A stretch of DNA of 21,480 nt from Ruminococcus sp. AF41-9 (GTDB lineage Bacteria; Bacillota; Clostridia; Lachnospirales; Lachnospiraceae). Location: the NCBI RefSeq assembly GCF_003477525.1, contig NZ_QUDO01000062.1:1-21480 (forward strand), read 5' to 3'. This document shows, one piece after another, positions 14,925 to 21,480 of the stretch. The position numbers and the translations under genes were made by a program. Position 1 is the stretch's first letter. Each line of letters begins with the position of its first letter. A model generated the notes under the pieces. The model had not been told where the DNA came from. It saw only the letters and a program-made list of their open reading frames with translations, and searched no databases.

Positions 14925-16825
14925 TCAGAACAGTTTTAACAGTTCATCCCCCGGCAGCGGTCTGGAGAAGTAATATCCCTGTACCATATCCACGCCCCAC
15001 TCCCGGAGCATTTTTACTTCTTCCTCTGTCTCAGCACCTTCTGCAACGATCATATATCCCATATTCTGCATAACCATCACAATACTGCGGTAAAAAACAG
15101 CCGCCTGTTCATCACAGGAAATTCCGGTCAGAAGCGAACGATCCATTTTGACCACATCAAACGGCAATTTCAAAACCGCATTCAGATTCGCATATCCGGA
15201 ACCAAAGTCATCCAGCACAGGCCAATTCCCGCTTTCGTAAATTCCTCAATCGCCTTACTGAAACTCTCACTGTACTCTGTCGCAACCGTCTCCGTAATCT
15301 CAAACTGAAAATATCTTGCAGGCAGCCCATACTCTTCCATGATGCTGATCAGCACCTGACTGTGTCCCGGTTTCAGCAGCTCAGAAGGAGAAAGATTGAA
15401 CTTTACATTCCGCAGTTTCTTCATGATATGCTCGTTTTCTTTGATAAACCGGCATACTCTTCGGAACTGAAGCAGTCCCACCTGCGCGATCATTCCCTGC
15501 TTCTCCGCAATCCCGATAAACACATCCGGCGGGATCATTCCCATGGAAGGATGCCTGAGTCTGCTCAAGGCTTCCAGCGTAATATACCGGTCCTCCTTCA
15601 GCCAGTAAACCGGCTGATAATAAACTTCAAACAGATCTTCGTCCACTGCTGTTTTCAGGAATTTTTCCACTTCTTTTTCATAGCGGAAGCCTTCCAGAAT
15701 CCTCTCATCTGACTGGATCACCACTGTCTCATCTGTATGTTTTACCAGAGATGCCAGATAGTCAATATATGCCAGAAGCACATCCTTCTGTTCCATTTTT
15801 TCTCCGTTCAGAATGCCGCAGATAATTGCCGGAAAATCTATTGTTTCTCCATTTACCACAAACGGTTTCCTGAAAATCTGTTCCATTTCTTTTTTATTCT
15901 TCTCATATTCTGCAAGAGAATCCGTGACCATCAGAAAGCAGTTTCCTGTGATCCGGAAAATTTCCACAGAGTCTGTAATGCTCTGTAATTCCTTTGCAAT
16001 CTGAGCCAGAAGCTGATCTCCCACACTGCTTCCGTAAACTTTATTTACCTGTTTCAGCATATAGGCTTCTACTGCAAGCAGGTGAAATTCCGTTTTCTTT
16101 TTCAGCTTTTCTCCGATCCAGTTGTCAAAATACTGCTTGTCAAACACGCCTGTGGTACTGTCTATGTAATCTCCCGGATTGTTCATGGTCAGATAAAGGA
16201 ATACCAGTCCCAGTGCCAGTCCGAAACTTGTCAGGAGCAGCCGCTGCGTATACATCTGGATTACCATACAGATGCCTTCGATCACCAGAAACTCACTCAG
16301 TATCCCAAGTTTTTCTGATCCACGATTGTTGCAGTTTTTCAGTGTGATCCATATAACTGCCAGTGCATAAGCCAGAGCATAAATATAAAGGAATACATAG
16401 CCTTTTCCTGTCACAAATTTATCGCTTTCATTGAAAGAAAAGAACCATCCTGTTTTCAGGTTTGTCAGGGTAAGAAACAGCATGACTACGGTCACTGCAG
16501 CATACGCTGCTGAAAATCCTGTGATCTTTTCCCCGTTTTCGCTGCATATCATACTGGTACAGCAATACAAAACGAAAGGAAGCATCACATCAAACAGGTA
16601 GATTCCTGTAAGAGCCAGCATGATGCCATTTGCTCTCTCCGGTGTATAATTTATAATGATCAGCGTATTGATCCGGTCAAGCAGAATATACAGACCTGCC
16701 AGGATCAGAACATAGGTAAATATTTTTGCATTTGCATTATGCAGTTTTTTCTGTGTCAGAAAATAATGTAAAAGTAAGGCAACTATAATAAGCGCTGCAA
16801 CCTGAAAGTTTATATTATAATCCAT
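14925..16825 (-). CDS. Membrane GGDEF(degenerate)-EAL c-di-GMP phosphodiesterase, interrupted by one frameshift
   Basis: Two frames (16825-15182 and 15218-14925) join into a ~633-aa protein. Residues 1-215 hold about eight membrane segments. Residues ~220-365 are a GGDEF-like domain whose signature is degenerate (RITGNCF instead of RxGGDEF), so cyclase activity is unlikely. Residues ~395-630 are an EAL domain with all catalytic motifs: EAL (418-420), NLSPSELL, FEITET, LDDFGSGYANL, KMDRSLL, AEGAET and QGYYFSRPLP. It should hydrolyse c-di-GMP. The frameshift at about 15205-15220 separates GIGLC from LDDFGSG, and one added base restores the frame. If real, it removes the DDFGSG metal/catalytic motif and the phosphodiesterase is inactive. 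Its ATG overlaps the end of the diguanylate cyclase gene by 11 nt. Confidence 0.88.
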
Positions 16826-18488
16826 GTGCTTTACCTTCTTTCGTTTTATTCTGATACATATCCGTATCTGCTTCGTACTTCCATTCGCTCAGTGCTTTGA
16901 TCTTTCCATCCCGGTCGCGGACGGAGCTGAAACCGCAGGCAACAGACAGACGGTATCTGCTGTTTCTGTTATAGTTTCTGATCTCTTCCTCCAGCCGTTT
17001 CGCCAGCATTTCCTGATTCATTTCCGGATCATAGATCAGTGCGGCAAACTCGTCTCCTCCGGTACGATAACAGGTTGCATTCTTTCCAAAAGCATTTTTC
17101 ATACATCTGACTGCTGCAAGTACCACCTCATCTCCAGCAGCTCTTCCGAACTCACCATTAATGGTCCGCAGATGATTGATGTCCAGAAACACCAGCAGGA
17201 TATCTTTATATTTCTCCGCATTCTGTCTGATTCCTGTAAGGCAGTTTTCAAAAGGTTCCCTGTTTGGCAGCCCGGTCATCCTGTCTTCCTGCATCAGCCG
17301 CTCATACGCCTGCATTTCTGTACGGTAGCGGATATTTTTCGCCATGTTTACAATTGTATCCTGAATGATCAGGAGCAGGAAAATAAGGATTCCGATTCCA
17401 TAGATGGTTCCATAATAGGAAATACTCAGCAGCCAATACAGAATCAATGCCACGATCCCGCTGACTCCGAGAATCGTATATGCGATCATGACCGTAAGGA
17501 TCTCCCGTTTCGGCTCTTTTCTGTATTCTTTCCACAGAAGTGTGACAGAGATCAGTACCCATGCCCACAAAAGAATATGCGTTACAAAAAGCATCTGTGT
17601 AAACCGGAAAATCCCCAGATAATTCAGGAGTCCCTGAAGCAGAGCATTGATATAAAATAAAAAAATTCCCAGATTCAGGATCCCGTATTTCTTCATATCC
17701 CCGATTTTCTGTACAAAATGCAGGATCGGCACTGCCAGCATCATAAACATATAAAAGGAAACAATACATATAATATCCGGATGGGAACTGTAACTCTGAA
17801 CCAGAGAAGAATCCGTGATCAGCCAGATTCCGCATATCATCAGAAACAATGCCACGTCTCCGAATCTGCCTGCCGGTATCTGGCGATATCTCAGATATAA
17901 AGCAGCCGCAAGTGCGATCACACTCAGAATAATAAAGCAGAATGCACTTCCCATGGTTCCCATCGAATCCAGGAAATGACAGATCGCAACATCTCTTCCA
18001 CTCCCGATATAGACCGGTAATATCTCATATTTTCCGTGCTGTGGCTGAGAATATGTCAGGATCAGCGTTCCATCCTGAAGATCAACAGGAAACTCCCCGT
18101 CACAGTCAAGTTTCGATTTCATCTGTGTATTTCTTTTAAAAGAAGATTCCTGGTATTCATAAAGAATCTTTCCATTCAGACTGATCATCAGATCATACTG
18201 TGCCCCTCTGGTCGAAATGGTTTTGCCGGCATCTTCTCCGGTGATCCCGTCATTGTACAGAGTCAATGGTTCTCCGTTCTCCACCTTTATTACGGTCGGA
18301 AGCGTGATTTCTGTCTTCTCCCCGTTCTCCATATAATACCAGCCGGAAGACAATATCCGCATCTGCTCCATTGCCTGTTTCTTTCCCCCGCTGGTCACTA
18401 CACCAATCACTGCTGCAAAAACAGCAAGCACGACCACAAACAGAAACAGTTCTATCTGTTCACCTCTTTTTCTCTGATTATCCTTCAC
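16815..18488 (-). CDS. Membrane diguanylate cyclase (GGDEF)
   Basis: A 557-aa protein that synthesises c-di-GMP. TM1 is at residues ~13-33. An extracytoplasmic beta-rich sensor domain (~35-165) follows, and then seven hydrophobic segments (~178-380), reminiscent of 7TMR-DISM receptors. The GGDEF domain (~395-550) has DRMTGLPNR, FLDINHLRTINGEFGRAAGD and the intact signature YRTGGDEF (GGDEF at 477-481). No RxxD inhibitory site is present at the usual spacing upstream. The GTG start at 18488 follows AAGGAGTGAGG. Its stop overlaps the EAL gene start, making a cyclase-phosphodiesterase pair in one transcript. The ligand of the sensor domain is unknown. Confidence 0.92.
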   Translation of the reverse strand: MKDNQRKRGEQIELFLFVVVLAVFAAVIGVVTSGGKKQAMEQMRILSSGWYYMENGEKTEITLPTVIKVENGEPLTLYNDGITGEDAGKTISTRGAQYDLMISLNGKILYEYQESSFKRNTQMKSKLDCDGEFPVDLQDGTLILTYSQPQHGKYEILPVYIGSGRDVAICHFLDSMGTMGSAFCFIILSVIALAAALYLRYRQIPAGRFGDVALFLMICGIWLITDSSLVQSYSSHPDIICIVSFYMFMMLAVPILHFVQKIGDMKKYGILNLGIFLFYINALLQGLLNYLGIFRFTQMLFVTHILLWAWVLISVTLLWKEYRKEPKREILTVMIAYTILGVSGIVALILYWLLSISYYGTIYGIGILIFLLLIIQDTIVNMAKNIRYRTEMQAYERLMQEDRMTGLPNREPFENCLTGIRQNAEKYKDILLVFLDINHLRTINGEFGRAAGDEVVLAAVRCMKNAFGKNATCYRTGGDEFAALIYDPEMNQEMLAKRLEEEIRNYNRNSRYRLSVACGFSSVRDRDGKIKALSEWKYEADTDMYQNKTKEGKAHGL

Positions 18489-18589
18489 TTCCTCACTCCT
18501 TCTTACAGATTACTGCGAAACGCCTGCCATTCATATGCAAAATTAGCAGCAATCGCATCCATTGATTATTATTATAACTCTTTTAGGGC

Positions 18590-18634
18590 AAAAAAAGAAG
18601 AACTTCCGCTTTTTATCACGGTTGTTCTTCTTTT
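18590..18634 (-). terminator. Terminator downstream of the relQ-like gene
   Basis: On the minus strand, GAAGAAC (18630-18624) pairs with GTTCTTC (18603-18597) across a 20-nt loop, followed by T7. It lies between the relQ-like gene and the diguanylate cyclase. Confidence 0.65.
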
Positions 18635-18669
18635 ATTCTTCTTTTATTCTTCTTTTATTCTTCTTTTAT
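18626..18669. repeat. Four perfect tandem copies of an 11-bp unit at the relQ 3' end
   Basis: The unit TCTTCTTTTAT occurs four times in register. On the minus strand the array begins at the stop codon of the relQ-like gene (stop at 18666-18668) and runs into the terminator stem. Copy number could vary by slippage and change the spacing from stop codon to terminator. Confidence 0.9.
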
Positions 18670-19310
18670 TCTTTTTTTGTCTTGCTTCTGGCTGCCGGTT
18701 TTCTGGATTCTGTCAGGTGATCAGTTTCATTATACTGTTCGAAACGTCTCTCAATTTCTACCAGCATATTTGCATATTCCCGAAGTTCCTCTTTGAGCTG
18801 TTCTTTGTCTGTTCGTTCCTTCTTATAGGAAATTCTGTGTTCCATGCTCGCCCAGAAATCCATGGACATGGTACGAAACTGTATCTCCACCGGAAAATAT
18901 TCCATTCCGTCCAGACAGTACACCGGAACTCCCACGATCACATGATAACTGCGGTATCCATTCGGCTTCGGATTTCCGATATAGTCCCGTTCCTTGATCA
19001 CAATCAGGTCGCTCTGGCTTTTCAGAAGTTCTGTGAGATTGTAAATATCATCCACAAAATAGCAGATCACCCTGACACCTGCAATATCCTGCAGATAATC
19101 TTTTGCATTGATCACAGTTTCTTCTTTGCCTTTTCTTTGCAGTTTTTCTTCGATACTGCGCTTCTTCTTGATCCTGCACTGAATGTTGTGGATCGGTCTG
19201 GCGGAAGATTCCCCATACAGATTATGGTTCAGCACATCCAGACGGGTCAGAAGCATCTGCTTGGCATCTTCATATGGTTGTATAAATTCATAGTATTCTT
19301 CATCAGTCAT
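18666..19310 (-). CDS. relQ: Small alarmone synthetase, RelQ/YjbM-like GTP pyrophosphokinase
   Basis: A 214-aa cytoplasmic single-domain (p)ppGpp synthetase. It matches B. subtilis YjbM/RelQ in length and layout: an N-terminal helix (EEYYEFIQPYEDAKQMLL), QDIAGVRVICYFVDDIY, ERDYIGNPKPNGYRSYHVIV, the catalytic VEIQFRTMSMDFWASMEH, then a C-terminal helix used for tetramer formation. The hydrolase domain of RelA/SpoT is absent. It transfers pyrophosphate from ATP to GTP/GDP under stress. The start at 19310 has CAGGAG about 9 nt upstream. A second short frame (ATG AAA AAT GAC TGA) overlaps the start and is probably incidental. The lysine-rich tail (SKTKKE) runs into an 11-bp tandem repeat. No clear promoter is seen in 19311-19466. 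Confidence 0.9.
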   Translation of the reverse strand: MTDEEYYEFIQPYEDAKQMLLTRLDVLNHNLYGESSARPIHNIQCRIKKKRSIEEKLQRKGKEETVINAKDYLQDIAGVRVICYFVDDIYNLTELLKSQSDLIVIKERDYIGNPKPNGYRSYHVIVGVPVYCLDGMEYFPVEIQFRTMSMDFWASMEHRISYKKERTDKEQLKEELREYANMLVEIERRFEQYNETDHLTESRKPAARSKTKKE

Positions 19311-19466
19311 TTTTCATTTCTCCTGTAACAGTTACTGTTTTTCCCACACAATAACACGTTCACACTGTAAAAACCTCTGTTGTTACATTCATCCCCAATT
19401 ACGTCTTTATCATACAGGAAAAATGTGTTCAATTCATGTTGGAATTCTAATCATTTTATAAATATA

Positions 19467-19622
19467 TTACTCACCTTGCAGGAAACGTGAAGTTTTTCTC
19501 ATATACAGCAGCCCTGTCAGATCTGCCAGAACCCATCCGATCGGAACCGCCGCCCAGATTCCTTTTACCCCGATCGCCGGTACCGCAGACAGCACATAGG
19601 CAAGCACAACTCTTGTCCCCTC
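19467..19622 (-). pseudogene. 3' remnant of a MATE-family efflux transporter
   Basis: About 50 codons are open on the minus strand and end at the TAA at 19467-19469. The peptide (TRVVLAYVLSAVPAIGVKGI, then WAAVPIGWVLADLTGLLY) is the last membrane helices of a MATE multidrug exporter. The upstream side is stopped in frame near 19630 and none of the remaining ~400 residues are present. An AGGAGG-like sequence and an in-frame GTG lie just inside the break, so a short one- or two-helix peptide could in principle be made. I read it as a truncated relic. It faces away from the GGDEF relic at 19809-20012. Confidence 0.7.
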
Positions 19623-19721
19623 CTTGCTTGTTTTTTATCGATAAACGTGTTACTGTCAGTATAATAGAATTTTTTCAACAAACCACAGAACTTACGTCAG
19701 CCTGCATCCCTTCATGCAGAC

Positions 19722-19808
19722 TATAGCGATCCTCTAAAATAACGCATCTTAATCTAGTCCATCAGAGGGTGAACTGTCTTAAATGCATTATTTACGAGGA
19801 TTGCTATA
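19722..19808. repeat. Long imperfect palindrome at a deletion/insertion junction
   Basis: The arms 19722-19752 and 19779-19808 are inverted copies (about 30 bp, four or five differences; shared blocks TATAGC, ATCCTC, AAATAA, GCAT and TTAA) around a 26-nt loop. A smaller hairpin CTGCAT/ATGCAG sits at 19702-19719. The element lies between two genes that are both truncated toward it. It could be a MITE-like or IS-derived scar. Confidence 0.65.
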
Positions 19809-20012
19809 AAAGAAATGGAACATTTCTGGCAGCGTCTCGCAGACTGTTCCATTCCGCTTCCTGATGGCGGCACCAAAATTCTGGCAGCCTCCGCCGGAAT
19901 CGCCTGGACAGAACCGGATATTACAATGGCACATCTGATGTACAACGCGGATGTGGCACTTTACAGAGCCAAGAAACAACTTCCGGGAACCTACCAGATT
20001 TTCAAAGACTAA
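19809..20012 (+). pseudogene. 3' remnant of a GGDEF diguanylate cyclase gene
   Basis: About 66 codons encode only the end of a GGDEF domain: ILAASAGIAWTE (the final strand, SxGIA pattern) and YNADVALYRAKKQ (the conserved A-D-x-A-L-Y-x-A-K helix), then a normal stop. The GGDEF signature and everything before it are missing. An in-frame ATG at 19815 exists but has no ribosome site, so expression is doubtful. The break coincides with the palindrome at 19722-19808. Confidence 0.75.
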
Positions 20013-20177
20013 ACATTTTTATGAAATAAACATTTTCAACCGAAGCAGGGAATTTTCCTGCTTCAACTGCCAATATCTATATAATATCGTAATTCATTTC
20101 ACCACGCAGCTCTACATCAGATAGCTGTTGCGTATTTTAGTCAAAATCATAAAATTTATAAGGAGCAAACTATATTT

Positions 20178-21182
20178 ATGAAGAAAAAAATCCTGCTGAT
20201 TGCCACAGGCGGCACCATTGCATCCAAATATACAGATGACGGACTTTCCCCTCAGATTTCCGCTGAAGAACTACTGGAATATATTCCTGCTGCCGATGAG
20301 TTCTGTACCATTGATACCATCCAGCCATTTTCCCTGGACAGTACCAATGTCTGTGCTTCTCACTGGCTGGAACTTGCGAAGCTCATTGAAAAAAAATACG
20401 AATTTTACGACGGATTTGTCATCTGCCACGGCACAGATACCATGGCTTACACAGCCGCCGCACTTTCTTACCTGATCCAGAATAACCGCCGTCCGATCGT
20501 CATTACAGGAGCCCAGAAACCGATCGATCTGGCAATCACAGATGCCCGTTCCAATCTCCTGGACAGCCTCCGTTTTGCCTCTCATGGCAGAGCGCATGGC
20601 ATCTGCATCGTGTTCGGCGGCAAAGTCATCGCAGGTACCAGAGCCAAGAAAGAATTTTCCAAAAGCTACAATGCTTTTTCCAGTATTAATTATCCGGATA
20701 TTGCCTCCATTCATGACAGCCGGATCATCTTTTACATTGATGACAAAGACCAGAATACACGACCGCTCGTCTTTTATCATGAGATGAATAACCGCATCTT
20801 TCTCATGAAACTGATTCCCGGTACAGACGGAAAAATTCTGGATATGTTGGCACCTTCCTATGACGGTCTGATCATCGAATCCTTCGGTGTAGGCGGGCTT
20901 CCCAATTACGGAAACGACAGCTTCCTCCACGCCCTCTCTGACTGGATGGAAGCCGGCAAACTGGTCTGTATGGCGACTCAGGTTACACATGAAGGAAGTG
21001 ACATGGAAGTCTATCAGGTAGGAAAAGTCATCAAGGAAAATTTCCCGGTACTGGAATCCTACGACATGACCCTCGAAGCCTCCGTCACCAAAATGATGTG
21101 GGTGCTGGGGCAGACCAGAGATTTGAAAGAATGCAGGGAATTGTTTTATACTACGGTAAATCATGATCTGCTGTTTGTATAA
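20178..21182 (+). CDS. ansA: Type I (cytoplasmic) L-asparaginase
   Basis: A 334-aa cytoplasmic enzyme that hydrolyses L-asparagine to aspartate and ammonia. Its length and sequence layout match E. coli AnsA (338 aa), and there is no signal peptide. The nucleophile is Thr13 in IATGGTIAS. The second catalytic element is Thr86-Asp87 in CHGTDTMAYTAAALS, and a Lys in RAKKE (156/157) completes the site. The C-terminal part has ESFGVGGLPNYGN and DMTLEASVTKMMWVLG. AAGGAG lies 12 nt before the ATG, somewhat far. A TATAAT occurs at 20080-20085 but no good -35 box was seen at 17 bp. A terminator follows at 21207-21245. Confidence 0.95.
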   Translation: MKKKILLIATGGTIASKYTDDGLSPQISAEELLEYIPAADEFCTIDTIQPFSLDSTNVCASHWLELAKLIEKKYEFYDGFVICHGTDTMAYTAAALSYLIQNNRRPIVITGAQKPIDLAITDARSNLLDSLRFASHGRAHGICIVFGGKVIAGTRAKKEFSKSYNAFSSINYPDIASIHDSRIIFYIDDKDQNTRPLVFYHEMNNRIFLMKLIPGTDGKILDMLAPSYDGLIIESFGVGGLPNYGNDSFLHALSDWMEAGKLVCMATQVTHEGSDMEVYQVGKVIKENFPVLESYDMTLEASVTKMMWVLGQTRDLKECRELFYTTVNHDLLFV

Positions 21183-21206
21183 GGCTTTAGAAGTTTGCGG
21201 TTTCAT

Positions 21207-21245
21207 AACCAGTTGCCGGATTCTTTTATCTGGCAACTGGTTTCT
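21207..21245. terminator. Terminator downstream of ansA
   Basis: AACCAGTTGCC (21207-21217) pairs with GGCAACTGGTT (21232-21242), with a partly paired loop and tctatatt after it. The stem is strong; the T-tract is modest. Confidence 0.75.
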
Positions 21246-21272
21246 ATATTAGTGAATTAAAAACTTTATCCT

Positions 21273-21480
21273 CACACGACTGAAGTCGCGTGCTTCCAGA
21301 CGCTTTAGGGGTCAGACTAAATATCGGCGGATACGCCTGTAACTTAGGCCAGCGCAGTTATGCGCATTTTCCCATGCCAGATATGGCAGGTTCCCACATT
21401 GCAGGTAGTCCGCTGTATATCTGCCTGCATTTATGCCGCCTTTAAGATTTCCATTTGTAAATGAAGTTCTTTCAGATCTG
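21273..21480 (-). mobile_element. Right end of an IS200/IS605-like element with candidate TnpB guide RNA (omega RNA) region, cut by the window edge
   Basis: Near the outer end, CACACGACT (21273-21281) and AGTCGCGTG (21284-21292) form a terminal hairpin like those that end IS605/IS1341-type elements. Reading inward on the minus strand there are closely packed small hairpins: GGCG/CGCC (21329-21340 region), GCGC/GCGC, and TGCCA/TGGCA. This is as expected for the structured 3' RNA of tnpB. Two minus-strand frames enter from the right edge, one closing at 21431 and one at 21312. I cannot tell which is the tnpB C-terminus, and no TnpB motif is visible in either. Assignment rests on end structure and position, so it is tentative. 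Confidence 0.5.

Noticed and set aside
18036..19328. 430-codon plus-strand frame
   Set aside because: Antisense to the relQ-like and diguanylate cyclase genes; the translation is Phe/Leu/Ser-rich without domains, a shadow of minus-strand coding.
20042..20064. Hairpin GAAGCAGG/CCTGCTTC as terminator before ansA
   Set aside because: A perfect 8-bp stem, but no T-tract on either side, so termination is not supported; left as an unexplained hairpin.
20271..21236. 321-codon minus-strand frame opposite ansA
   Set aside because: ansA on the other strand is unmistakable; this frame is its mirror.

Overview
The window looks like a piece of a gut Lachnospiraceae chromosome (Blautia/Roseburia-like Clostridia). 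The evidence is a moderately low G+C content, strong AGGAGG ribosome binding sites, a clear sporulation regulator (SpoIIID), choline-binding-type cell-wall repeats, and Clostridia-type paired c-di-GMP enzymes. The genus is an inference.

Left part (1-9100): an L-arabinan / arabinofuranoside utilisation locus. Two 307-residue paralogous regulators (220-1143 and 4158-5081, both +) join an ArsR-type winged helix to an unusual C-terminal beta-rich domain. They alternate with two minus-strand enzyme units: a GH43 exo-arabinofuranosidase followed by a secreted GH43 endo-arabinanase (3857 to 1191), and GH51 alpha-L-arabinofuranosidase, a small eight-cysteine protein and GH127 beta-L-arabinofuranosidase (8861 to 5142). 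Both enzyme units start at good sigma-A promoters with an AT-rich palindrome at the predicted transcription start. Regulator 2 has a long leader with three mutually interlocking stems. Regulator 1 follows a perfect 108-bp tandem duplication that carries its ribosome binding site.

Middle (9100-14825): an esterase-D-type carbohydrate esterase, a uracil permease (uraA), spoIIID, a heavily structured terminator-ended non-coding segment (11964-12192), the Na+/serine-threonine symporter sstT, and a secreted cell-wall-binding protein with an SGNH domain whose nucleophile position is Cys rather than Ser.

Right part (14900-21480): second-messenger genes and scars. A membrane diguanylate cyclase overlaps a membrane EAL phosphodiesterase by 11 nt; upstream lies a RelQ-type (p)ppGpp synthetase. 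Next come the 3' ends of a MATE transporter (-) and of a GGDEF gene (+), both cut at the same ~190-bp junction, which holds a long imperfect palindrome. A cytoplasmic asparaginase (ansA) follows, and the window closes with an IS200/IS605-like right end with hairpins resembling a TnpB guide-RNA (omega RNA) region.

Four single-nucleotide frameshifts (two in the secreted GH43, one in GH51, one in the EAL protein) all look like one missing base in otherwise well-conserved genes. They may be sequencing or assembly errors, or real recent gene decay; sequence alone cannot decide.
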